Program-made: the position numbers and the translations under genes
NCBI RefSeq assembly: GCF_020075545.1
Contig: NZ_JAIQZK010000007.1
Coordinates: forward strand, 62,001-126,000
DNA from: Nocardioides sp. TRM66260-LWL
Lineage (GTDB): Bacteria; Actinomycetota; Actinomycetes; Propionibacteriales; Nocardioidaceae
Direction of reading: 5' to 3'
DNA length: 64,000 nt
Part shown: positions 38,014 to 45,371 of the stretch, piece by piece
How positions within the stretch are numbered: position 1 is the stretch's first letter
Layout: every line of letters begins with the position of its first letter
The notes under the pieces: generated by a model
What the model saw: only the letters and a program-made list of their open reading frames with translations
Database searches by the model: none
Told to the model about the DNA's origin: nothing

Positions 38014-38823
38014 TCAGCCGGGCCGGTACACCCCCGGCAGCCCCGCGACCGGACGCCACGCGTCGTCCAGCCCGACGGTCGACTCCGTGGCCCCGAGCAT
38101 GAGGTACCCGTCGGGCGCCAGGACGCGGCGCATGCGGCGCAGCACCTCGCGCTTGGTCTCGACGTCGAAGTAGATCAGGACGTTGCGCAGCAGGATCACG
38201 TCCTGCTGCTCGGCCACCGGGAGCGGACGCGTCAGGTTGACGACCTTGGCGCTCAGCGCAGCCGTGAGCTCCGGCCCGGCGCGCCAGTGCTCGCCGTCGG
38301 CGACGAACCAGCGCATCAGCCGCTCGCGTCCCAGACCACGCGCGACCTCGACCCGGCTGTAGCGGCCCTCGCGGGTGCGCTCGACCATGGCGGCGCTCAG
38401 GTCGGTGGCGAGCATCTGCACGGCGATGCCCATCATGTCCGGCGTCTCGAAGGCGGTCATGAGGGCGCTGTACGGCTCCTGGCCCGACGAGCAGGCCGCG
38501 CTCCAGAGCCGGACGCGGCGAGCCGGACGGGCCCGCACCAGCTCCGGCAGGATCACCCGGCGCAGCGCCGCGAACGGCTCGAGGTCGCGGAACCACAGCG
38601 TCTCGTTGGTGGTCAGCGCCTCGACGACCCGCGAGGTCGTGCGCGCCGCCGGGTGGTGGCGCAGGTCGCGGACGAGGTCGGAGAGACCCCGGTAGCCGAG
38701 GTCGTGGGCCACCGGCGTGACCCGCGAGCTGACGAGGTAGTCCTTGCCGGACTCCAGCACGATGCCGCTCTCGCGGCGCACCAGGTCGCGCAGGAAGGTG
38801 AGGTCGAGCGAGAGCTCCGTCAT
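38014..38823 (-). CDS. cheR: CheR chemoreceptor glutamate methyltransferase
   Basis: This 269-residue SAM-dependent enzyme methylates glutamates of chemoreceptors during adaptation. There is an N-terminal helical domain (FLRDLVRRESGIVLESGKDY), then RLWSAACSSGQEPYSALM (SAM motif I), MLATDLSAAMVERTREGRYS, QDVILLRNVLIYFDVETKRE and LMLGATEST. The start ATG 38823 is 32 nt after the MCP stop, so the pair is cotranscribed. Other che genes are not in the window. Confidence 0.93.
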   Translation of the reverse strand: MTELSLDLTFLRDLVRRESGIVLESGKDYLVSSRVTPVAHDLGYRGLSDLVRDLRHHPAARTTSRVVEALTTNETLWFRDLEPFAALRRVILPELVRARPARRVRLWSAACSSGQEPYSALMTAFETPDMMGIAVQMLATDLSAAMVERTREGRYSRVEVARGLGRERLMRWFVADGEHWRAGPELTAALSAKVVNLTRPLPVAEQQDVILLRNVLIYFDVETKREVLRRMRRVLAPDGYLMLGATESTVGLDDAWRPVAGLPGVYRPG

Positions 38824-38855
38824 GGGCGGGTACGCCTGTCTGTGGTCGGCCGGGG

Positions 38856-40424
38856 TCAGAAGCGGAAGTGGAGGACCTCGGCGCGCAGCTTCTCGGCCAT
38901 CCGGGCCAGCTCCTCCGCGGCGTCGAGGTTCTGGGCGACCGCCTGGGTCGTCATGGACGTCGCGGTGGCCACGCCGGACACGTTGTGCGCGATCTCGCCC
39001 GCGCCCGCGCTGGCGGCGTTGATGATCCGGTTGATCTCGTTGGTCGTGGCCGTCTGCTCCTCGACGGCGGCGGCGATCGTCATCTGGTGGTCGTTGATCG
39101 CCACGATCGTGTCGAGGATCTCCGCCATCGCGGCCATCGCGGCCTGCGTCTCCCCCTGGATCGCCTCGACCCGGGCCGAGATGTCCTCGGTGGCGCGGCC
39201 GGTGGACTGCGCGAGGTCCTTGACCTCGCCCGCGACGACAGCGAAGCCCTTGCCGAGGTCGCCAGCGCGGGCCGCCTCGATGGTGGCGTTGAGCGCGAGG
39301 AGGTTGGTCTGCTCCGCGATCGAGGTGATCACCTTGACCACGTTGCCGATCTCCTGGCTCGCGGTGCCGAGGCGTCCGACCTGGTCGTGGGTGCGCTGGA
39401 CGACGGTCACGGCGTCGCTGGCGACCCGGGCGGCCTCGTTGGCCGACTGGGCGATCTCGAGGATCGCGGCGCTCATCTGCTCCGAGCCGTCGGAGATGGT
39501 GGTGACGTTGCGCGAGACCTCGTTCGCCGCGTCCGAGACCACCGCGGCCTGGGTGGCGGTCTCCTCGGCGCCGGCGGCGATCTGGGTGGAGGACGACGAG
39601 AGCTGGCCCGACGCGGTCGCCACCAGCTCGCTGGAGCTCATCACGGTGGAGACGACGTCGGCCACCGAGGCCATCGAGGAGTTGATCGAGCGCTCCAGCT
39701 CGCCGAGCTCGGCGGAGGAGCGCTCGGGGACGCGCTGGCTGAGGTCGCCCTCGGAGAAGCGACGCAGCGAGGTCGCGATCGCGCCGAGCGGACGCGTGAT
39801 GCTGCGGGTGATCAGCCACGCCAGCGCGATCAGCACCGCCAGGGCGAGGCCGCCGACGACGAGCACCGTCATCGACAGGTGCGCGATCGTGGCGTCGAGC
39901 GACGCCTGGGAGGTGCTGCGGTCCATCGCGAAGTCGTCGAGCGATCCCTTGATCTGCTCGTCGAGCCGACTGATCGCTCCCTCCACGGCCGGCAGCTCGC
40001 GACGCGCCGCCGCGCGGTCCTCGCGCGCCAGCTGGAGGAAGGTCCCCATCGACTTCTCGACGCGGTCGAAGGAGGCGGCGATGTCGGCGGCCTGGCCGGT
40101 GTTGTGCTCGTCCAGCGGGAGTCGCTGGAGGTCGGCGAGCGAGCCCCGCGCCTGCGCGATGTCGGCCTCCGCGGCCGCCTGCGCGCCCGACGCGTCGCCG
40201 ACCAGCGCCTGGTAGGCGGCCGCCTGCACGCGAGCCGAGGAGGCCTCGACCGCGGTCATCAGCGTGCGTCCCTCGGCGATGGCGGAGGCCGCCTGGTTGT
40301 CACGGTCGATCGCGCCGGCGCTCCGCTCGGCCGCGAGGCCGATCACCGAGGCCGCCAGCACGCCGGTGGCGGCGATCGCCGCCAGCCGACGACCCACCGT
40401 CCACGTCACCTTCACCTGTCCCAT
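38856..40424 (-). CDS. Methyl-accepting chemotaxis protein
   Basis: This 522-residue transmembrane receptor has TM1 at about residues 12-32, a roughly 150-residue four-helix-bundle-like sensor (33-183), TM2 at about 185-206 and HAMP at about 207-258. The long coiled-coil signalling domain contains the conserved hairpin tip [20 protein letters not shown] and [16 protein letters not shown]. There is no C-terminal pentapeptide tether for CheR/CheB. The ligand is unknown. The start ATG 40424 has AGGGGGG seven nt upstream, and a sigma28-type promoter precedes it. Confidence 0.95.
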   Translation of the reverse strand: MGQVKVTWTVGRRLAAIAATGVLAASVIGLAAERSAGAIDRDNQAASAIAEGRTLMTAVEASSARVQAAAYQALVGDASGAQAAAEADIAQARGSLADLQRLPLDEHNTGQAADIAASFDRVEKSMGTFLQLAREDRAAARRELPAVEGAISRLDEQIKGSLDDFAMDRSTSQASLDATIAHLSMTVLVVGGLALAVLIALAWLITRSITRPLGAIATSLRRFSEGDLSQRVPERSSAELGELERSINSSMASVADVVSTVMSSSELVATASGQLSSSSTQIAAGAEETATQAAVVSDAANEVSRNVTTISDGSEQMSAAILEIAQSANEAARVASDAVTVVQRTHDQVGRLGTASQEIGNVVKVITSIAEQTNLLALNATIEAARAGDLGKGFAVVAGEVKDLAQSTGRATEDISARVEAIQGETQAAMAAMAEILDTIVAINDHQMTIAAAVEEQTATTNEINRIINAASAGAGEIAHNVSGVATATSMTTQAVAQNLDAAEELARMAEKLRAEVLHFRF

Positions 40425-40481
40425 CGCACCCCCCTGAGCGACTCGACGGCATCCGTCTGCACCGTCGTCTTCCGGAGGCCC

Positions 40482-40508
40482 TCATCGGCGCTGAGGACGC
40501 GTGCTTGA
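40482..40508 (-). promoter_or_regulatory. Sigma28 (FliA/WhiG-type) promoter of the MCP-cheR operon
   Basis: On the minus strand TCAA (40508-40505), 15 nt, then GCCGATGA (40489-40482) closely matches the flagellar sigma factor consensus TAAA-N15-GCCGATAA. The predicted transcript starts about 50 nt before the MCP start codon. Motility-type promoters in front of receptor genes are expected for this sigma factor family. Confidence 0.7.
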
Positions 40509-40533
40509 CCTGATCCCGCAGTGCGGACGAACT

Positions 40534-40549
40534 CGGGACCTTGGTCCCG
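40534..40549. promoter_or_regulatory. DosR/DevR-like palindrome upstream of the MCP promoter
   Basis: CGGGACC-TT-GGTCCCG is a perfect 7+2+7 inverted repeat. Its core GGGAC-N4-GTCCC has the spacing and invariant bases of the mycobacterial DosR box (TTSGGGACTWWAGTCCCSAA). It lies about 65 bp upstream of the predicted MCP transcript start. It could instead be part of a terminator for the S4 gene. Confidence 0.4.
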
Positions 40550-40554
40550 GGTCC

Positions 40555-40591
40555 GCGGGACGTCCCGCCCTTCCCGTTGATCGATCGATCA
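40555..40591. repeat. Two further 14-bp perfect palindromes in the MCP upstream region
   Basis: GCGGGACGTCCCGC (40555-40568) and TGATCGATCGATCA (40578-40591) lie 5 and 28 bp beyond the DosR-like box. The first may act as an RNA hairpin ending the DUF445-S4 transcript; the second is AT-richer and more like a protein-binding site. Confidence 0.5.
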
Positions 40592-40634
40592 GGCAGGTGG
40601 CGCGCAGGTGCGGTGCAGGGTCACCGGAGCAGGA

Positions 40635-40898
40635 TCACCAGGGCAGGTCGTCGTAGGCCGACTCGTCGCTCACCCGGGCCGAGGCGCCGGCGACCGCCGC
40701 GACGTCGCCGCGCACCAGCTGGCGGCCGCGCCGCTGCTCGACCTCGCCGTTGACCGTGACCCGACCCGAGGCGATCAGCTCCTTGGCGTCGGCGCCGGAC
40801 TCCACCAGGTTGGCGAGCTTGAGGAATTGGCCGAGCCGGATCGACTCGTCGCGGATCGGCACGTCGAACGGCTCGGCAGGCTCGGACACGGGGTCCAT
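40635..40898 (-). CDS. S4-domain RNA-binding protein
   Basis: This 87-residue protein is essentially one S4 domain: ESIRLGQFLKLANLVESGADAKELIASGRVTVNGEVEQRRGRQL. It resembles the small YbcJ/YaaA-type S4 proteins thought to bind rRNA or tRNA. A short acidic tail ends ESAYDDLPW. The start ATG 40898 has GGCAGG close upstream. It lies nine nt after the DUF445 gene. Confidence 0.88.
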   Translation of the reverse strand: MDPVSEPAEPFDVPIRDESIRLGQFLKLANLVESGADAKELIASGRVTVNGEVEQRRGRQLVRGDVAAVAGASARVSDESAYDDLPW

Positions 40899-40907
40899 CC
40901 TGCCCGC

Positions 40908-42248
40908 TCAGCCCAGCACGACCGAGATCGCGTGGATCAGCACGCCGACCAGGCCGCCCACGATCGTGCCGTTGATGCGGATGAACTGCAGATCGCGACC
41001 GACGTGCAGCTCGATGCGCTCGGCGGCCTCGCGGCCGTCCCATCGCTCGATGGTGCTGGTGATGACCGACGTGAGCTCGCGCCCGTAGCGGTCGACCGCG
41101 AAGACCACGGCGTCCGCGGCGAGTCCGTCGAGCCGCTGGCGCAGCGCGGCGTCCGCGCCCAGCCGCTCGGCGAACCGGGAGAGCTCGACGAGGGCACGGC
41201 GGCGCACCTCGCCGTGGGGGTCCTGCAGCGAGCCGACCAGCGCGCGGCGCAGGGCGTCCCACAGCGACACGAAGGTGCCGAGCACCTGCGGCTGGTCGAG
41301 CAGCCGGTTCTTCAGCCGCTCCGTGCGCTCGCGGGTGTCGGGGTCCTCGCGCAGGTCGTGCGCCAGCTGGCGCAGGAGGCCGTCGAGCGCCTGCCGCGCG
41401 CGGTGGTCGGGCTCGTCGCGGATGTCGCCGACCCAGCGGACCAGCTCGAGGTGCACCCGGGCGGTGACCCGCTCGTTGACGCTGACCGGCGACCACCAGG
41501 GCGCGCGCTCGCCGAGCACGTCGGTGACCGTCTCCGGGTTGTCGATCAGCCAGCCGTGCAGCTCCTCCAGCGCGAGGTCGACCAGCCCGTGGTGCAGGTC
41601 GTCGCGCATCGCCTCGGCGAGCAGGTTGCCCAGCAGCGGCGAGATCGGCTCCTCGCGGAACCGCGGCACCAGGGCGTCCTCGACCAGGCTGCGCACGTGC
41701 TCATCGCGGACCCGGCGCAGCGCGGCGGTGAGCACGGCGGAGCCCTCCTCGACGACGCGCTGCGCGTTCTCCGGCCGCTCCAGCCAGCGCCCCACCCGGG
41801 CCGCGACGCCGACGCTGGTCATCCGCTCGCGGATGATCGACTCCTGCAGGAAGTTCTCACCCACGAAGTCCTGCAGGCCGCGACCCAGCTCGTCCTTGCG
41901 GCGCGGGATGAGCGCGGTGTGCGGGATCGGCAGCCCCAGCGGGTGCCGGAACAGCGCCGTGACGGCGAACCAGTCGGCCATCGCGCCGACCATCGAGGCC
42001 TCGGCGCCGGCGTTGACGAAGCCCCAGACGCCGTCGCGTCCGAGCGTGGCGACGTAGACGATCGCCGCGAAGACCAGCAGGCCGAGCGCGAGCCCGCGCA
42101 TCTGCCGCAGCTGCCGGCGACGGACCGCGTCGGCGGCGGCGTCGCCCGCGGTCGCCGGGCCGCTCGGCGCGGCCGCGTCCCGCTCCGCGGGCGCGTCGGG
42201 ACGAGGGTCGGAGGGCCGGGGGACGTCGGGCGGAGCGCTGGTGGTCAT
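40908..42248 (-). CDS. DUF445 family membrane protein
   Basis: This 446-residue DUF445 protein has a disordered Pro/Ala-rich N-terminus (about 55 residues), a hydrophobic segment LALGLLVFAAIVYVATLG, and the family hallmark ASMVGAMADWFAVTALFRHPLGLPIPHTALIP. A long helical soluble region rich in Arg/Glu follows, then a closing hydrophobic stretch INGTIVGGLVGVLIHAISVV. The function of DUF445 proteins is unknown. It is cotranscribed with the S4 gene. Confidence 0.88.
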   Translation of the reverse strand: MTTSAPPDVPRPSDPRPDAPAERDAAAPSGPATAGDAAADAVRRRQLRQMRGLALGLLVFAAIVYVATLGRDGVWGFVNAGAEASMVGAMADWFAVTALFRHPLGLPIPHTALIPRRKDELGRGLQDFVGENFLQESIIRERMTSVGVAARVGRWLERPENAQRVVEEGSAVLTAALRRVRDEHVRSLVEDALVPRFREEPISPLLGNLLAEAMRDDLHHGLVDLALEELHGWLIDNPETVTDVLGERAPWWSPVSVNERVTARVHLELVRWVGDIRDEPDHRARQALDGLLRQLAHDLREDPDTRERTERLKNRLLDQPQVLGTFVSLWDALRRALVGSLQDPHGEVRRRALVELSRFAERLGADAALRQRLDGLAADAVVFAVDRYGRELTSVITSTIERWDGREAAERIELHVGRDLQFIRINGTIVGGLVGVLIHAISVVLG

Positions 42249-42306
42249 CGGGAGGGATCATCTCCCACCCCGCGGAGCCCGAACCACCTGATGGGAGACT
42301 GCGGGC

Positions 42307-42744
42307 ATGCCCGCCCCGTCCTCGGACCCGACCCCGACGCGCCCGCCGGGTCGCACGGTGATCACCTTCGGCACCTTCGACGTCTTCCACCTCGGGCACC
42401 TGCGGGTCATCGAGCGCGCCGCCGCCCTCGGCGACCGGCTGGTCGTCGGCGTGTCCGCCGATGCCCTCAACCGGCGCAAGAAGGGTCGCGACCCGGTCTT
42501 CAGCGAGGGCGAGCGGCTCGCGATCGTCGCCGCCCTCAAGCCGGTCGACGCCGTCTTCCTCGAGGAGAGCCTCGAGCTCAAGCGCAGCTACGTCGAGCGA
42601 CACCGCGCCGACGTGCTCGTCATGGGCGACGACTGGGCTGGCCGCTTCGACGACCTCCGCGACCTGTGCGAGGTCGTCTACCTGCCGCGCACCCCCGCGA
42701 TCTCGACCACGGCGCTGATCGAGAAGATCGCCGGCGCGGTCTGA
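42307..42744 (+). CDS. Cytidylyltransferase-like protein (TagD/glycerol-3-phosphate type)
   Basis: This 145-residue nucleotidyltransferase has the motif GTFDVFHLGHLRVIERA (HxGH) near residue 21, VGVSADALNRRKKG, VMGDDWAGRFDDL and RTPAISTTALI, where TagD has RTxGISTT. The likely reaction is CTP plus an alcohol phosphate such as glycerol-3-phosphate giving a CDP-alcohol for wall polymers, though other substrates are possible. Start ATG 42307; GAGACT six nt upstream suggests a leaderless mRNA. It is divergent from the DUF445 gene (58 bp). Confidence 0.85.
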   Translation: MPAPSSDPTPTRPPGRTVITFGTFDVFHLGHLRVIERAAALGDRLVVGVSADALNRRKKGRDPVFSEGERLAIVAALKPVDAVFLEESLELKRSYVERHRADVLVMGDDWAGRFDDLRDLCEVVYLPRTPAISTTALIEKIAGAV

Positions 42745-42765
42745 CCCCGGAGCCCGTGGCGCCGG

Positions 42766-42798
42766 CCGCCACCTGACCGCCACCTGACCGCCACCTGA
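42766..42798 (+). repeat. Three perfect 11-bp direct repeats (CCGCCACCTGA)
   Basis: Three identical 11-bp units follow directly on one another, 22 bp after the cytidylyltransferase stop and 64 bp before the protease start. The one-turn period puts all copies on the same face of the helix, so a regulator site is possible. Confidence 0.6.
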
Positions 42799-42861
42799 CC
42801 GCGAGCGCGACCGTCCCGGACGGCGCCGGCGAACGGCCCCGGGGTGAGGCACCCTGGGCGC

Positions 42862-44421
42862 ATGCGTCTGACGCCCCGCCTCGCCGCGCTCCTCACCTCC
42901 GCGACCTGCGTCGTCGCGCTCGTGGCCCCGGCGGGAGCGGCACCCGGCCCGACCGTCGGCGGGACCGATCCCGCGCGCGCAGTCGCGACCGAGGCGCTGG
43001 CCCGCGTCCGTGCGGTGCTGACGACGCCCGCCGCCGGGGCCGGGAGCGCGCGGCGCGCCGTCCCGGCTGCCGTGCGCGACCGCACCGACCGGCTCTCCCT
43101 CGCCCTGCGCGACCTCGCCCTGACCCGCTCGGCGCTCACCGGCCCGGAGCGGCGCGAGGCCGACCGCTACCTCGCCCGGCCCACCGACGGCTTCCTCGAC
43201 CCGCAGGGCGACGGCTACTCCTCGCCGGAGACCCGGCTGTGCGGGCGCTGGTTCTGCCTGCACTACGTCACCGTCGGCGCCGACGCCCCGCCGAGCCGCG
43301 CCTGGGTCGGGCGCACGCTCGCGACGATGAACGCCGTGCGCCGCGCCGAGGTGCAGCGCCTGGGGTACCGGCCACCGGCCAGCGACCGCGCGAGCGCGAG
43401 CAACGGCGGCGACGGGCGCTTCGACGTCTACCTCAAGGACGTCGGCGGCCAGGGCATCTACGGCTACTGCGCGCCCCAGGACCGCGTCGGCACCGGCAAC
43501 AGCTACAGCGGCTACTGCGTGCTCGACGACGACTTCTCCGCCGACCAGTTCTCGGCCGCGCCGATCGACAGCCTCACCGTGACGGCCGCCCACGAGTTCT
43601 TCCACGCCATCCAGTTCGACTACGACGCCGGCGAGGACCCCTGGCTGCTGGAGTCCACCGCGACCTGGATGGAGGAGCAGGTCGCCGACGGCGTCGACGA
43701 CAACCGGCAGTACCTCCCGCAGAGCTCCCTCGCGCGTCCGACGGTGCCGCTCGACCGGTTCGACACCGGCCGCGGCGTGACGCAGTACGGCAACTGGACC
43801 TGGTGGCAGTACCTCAGCGAGCGGTACGGCACCGACATCGTGCGGGAGGTCTGGCGGGCCGCGAGCCAGTACCCCGGCGAGGGCGGCCTCGGGTCGCTGG
43901 CCGCCGTGCGGTCGGTGCTGGCCCGGCGCGGCGGGCTGCCGGCGCGCCTGGCCGCCTACGCCTCGGCGAACACCGAGCCGGCGCGCTTCTACTCCGAGGG
44001 CCGCTTCTGGCCGGCGGCCGCCCGGTCGGGCACCGCGACCCTGCACGCGGACGCGCCGCTGCGGGTGCGCACCGGCATCGACCACCTCGCCGCCCGCGAC
44101 TACCGCCTGGTGCCCGAGCGCGACCTGCGAGCCGGCACCCGGCTGCGCGTGGCGGTGCGGGCACCGGCGACGACCTCGCCGGCCGCGATGCTGCTGGTGC
44201 ACCGCCGCGACGGCCGGATCGTCACCCTGCCGGTGCGACTGCGGTCCGGGCGCGGCGCGATCGCCGTCCCCTTCACGCCGGGCGCGGTGCGCTGGGCGAC
44301 GCTCACGCTGGTGAACGCCTCGACCCGCTACCGCTGCGGCACCGGCGCGAGCACGGACGTGTGCGGCGGGACGCCGGTCGACGACGACCAGCCGTTCGCC
44401 TTCAGCGCCTCGGCCCGCTGA
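42862..44421 (+). CDS. Secreted putative zinc metalloprotease (HExxH)
   Basis: This 519-residue protein has a signal peptide (LAALLTSATCVVALVAPAGA) and an exported domain. The zinc motif is TAAHEFFHAIQFDYD, followed 20-25 residues later by WLLESTATWMEEQ, where Glu is the likely third ligand (gluzincin pattern). It resembles the MXAN_6640-type putative metallopeptidases. The Cys pairs CGRWFCL and YCAPQ...GYC precede the site. The C-terminal 120 residues look beta-rich. Start ATG 42862 with CACCCT six nt upstream. Its stop lies in a hairpin shared with the next, convergent gene. Confidence 0.82.
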   Translation: MRLTPRLAALLTSATCVVALVAPAGAAPGPTVGGTDPARAVATEALARVRAVLTTPAAGAGSARRAVPAAVRDRTDRLSLALRDLALTRSALTGPERREADRYLARPTDGFLDPQGDGYSSPETRLCGRWFCLHYVTVGADAPPSRAWVGRTLATMNAVRRAEVQRLGYRPPASDRASASNGGDGRFDVYLKDVGGQGIYGYCAPQDRVGTGNSYSGYCVLDDDFSADQFSAAPIDSLTVTAAHEFFHAIQFDYDAGEDPWLLESTATWMEEQVADGVDDNRQYLPQSSLARPTVPLDRFDTGRGVTQYGNWTWWQYLSERYGTDIVREVWRAASQYPGEGGLGSLAAVRSVLARRGGLPARLAAYASANTEPARFYSEGRFWPAAARSGTATLHADAPLRVRTGIDHLAARDYRLVPERDLRAGTRLRVAVRAPATTSPAAMLLVHRRDGRIVTLPVRLRSGRGAIAVPFTPGAVRWATLTLVNASTRYRCGTGASTDVCGGTPVDDDQPFAFSASAR

Positions 44422-44439
44422 GCCCGGAGGCCGGGCTCA
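44419..44439. terminator. Bidirectional hairpin containing both stop codons
   Basis: TGAGCCCGG-AGG-CCGGGCTCA is a perfect 9-bp stem with a 3-nt loop. Its ends are the stop codons of the two convergent genes (TGA 44419-44421 and TCA 44437-44439). Confidence 0.7.
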
Positions 44440-45135
44440 GCGCCCGGCGTGGGCGGGCGCGCGGGACGGTGCCGGCGACGGCTTGCCGCCGAGGAGGCCG
44501 CCGATCAGTCCGCCCACGGTGCCGGTGACGCCGCCGACGACGTCGGTGAGGCCGTTGACGACCGAGTCGCCGGCGTCGGTGGTGTGGTCGAGCGCGTGGC
44601 CCAGCGGCTTGGTGATCGGCGAGATCAGACCGCCGGCGGCCGAGCCGAGGCCGTCGACGAGACCGAGCAGGGTCGGGTCGGCGAGCGTCGAGACCGGCTT
44701 GCGGGGCACGGGCACCGGCGTGGTGGTCGGGCCGAGGGTGGGCGAGGACGACGGCGACGGCGACGCGGTCGGGCCGTCCGTGGGCGTCGGGGCCGGCAAG
44801 GCGGTGGGCCCGGCGGACGGGCTCGCGGTCGGCTGCGGCAGCACGACCACGCCGGGCACGCTCGGCGGGTCGGCCATGCGGCCGCCCGCGCTCGTCGTCC
44901 CGGCGTCGGGCGACGCGGGACCGTCCTGGGCGAGCGGGACGAGGTCGATCGAGCGGTGGATGCGCTGCGCCGCGGGCACCGACGGGCCCGTCAGGGCCGG
45001 CAGCACGATCTCCTTGACCACCAGGGTGGCGGCGAGCACGACGACGAAGGCGACGGCCCCCATGCCGATCGCGCCGTAGCCGAGGCGGACGTCGACGACG
45101 GCCCGGTTGCGGGTGCGCCACCAGCGAAGGCTCAC
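44437..45135 (-). CDS. Single-pass membrane protein with Pro/Thr/Ser linker
   Basis: This 232-residue protein has a basic N-terminus (MSLRWWRTRNR), one helix (IGMGAVAFVVVLAATLVV) and a long Pro/Thr/Ser/Ala extracytoplasmic stretch (about residues 70-150). A Gly-rich amphipathic C-terminus follows (GLVDGLGSAAGGLI, DVVGGVTGTVGGLIGGLLGG). No family is recognised; a wall-spanning role is inference. The start is GTG 45135 with GAGGAG about seven nt upstream. Confidence 0.72.
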   Translation of the reverse strand: MSLRWWRTRNRAVVDVRLGYGAIGMGAVAFVVVLAATLVVKEIVLPALTGPSVPAAQRIHRSIDLVPLAQDGPASPDAGTTSAGGRMADPPSVPGVVVLPQPTASPSAGPTALPAPTPTDGPTASPSPSSSPTLGPTTTPVPVPRKPVSTLADPTLLGLVDGLGSAAGGLISPITKPLGHALDHTTDAGDSVVNGLTDVVGGVTGTVGGLIGGLLGGKPSPAPSRAPAHAGR

Positions 45136-45248
45136 CTCGGCTCCTCTCAGGTACGGGCGCCGATGGCCGATGGGGGCGGTGGCGCGGGCCGGGCGGGGGT
45201 CACCCGGTGAGGGGAGTCTAGGGACCCGGCGGCATCGCCTTGAAGGCC

Positions 45249-45307
45249 CCGCGCGGTGGATCACCCGCGCGGAGCCGTGGAAATGTCCGATCGGATGACC
45301 CGATCGG
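45249..45307. repeat. Paired palindromic 8-mers between two minus-strand operons
   Basis: In the gap 45136-45371 there are two copies of CCGCGCGG (45249-45256, 45265-45272) able to form a hairpin, and two copies of CCGATCGG (45287-45294, 45300-45307). The first pair could end the CopC/CtaG transcript (stop at 45372). The second pair may be a protein site. No gene was found in the gap. Confidence 0.45.
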
Positions 45308-45371
45308 GCCATGCCGCGCGCCGAAGGGACGACATGCCCCCCGGGGCGTCGGCGACCCGCCGGCCCGGCGC

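Noticed and set aside
42766..42798. Reading the 11-bp repeats as a Streptomyces PHO box.
   Set aside because: Only the 11-bp period fits; the GTTCACC core is absent, so assignment to PhoP of that type is not justified.
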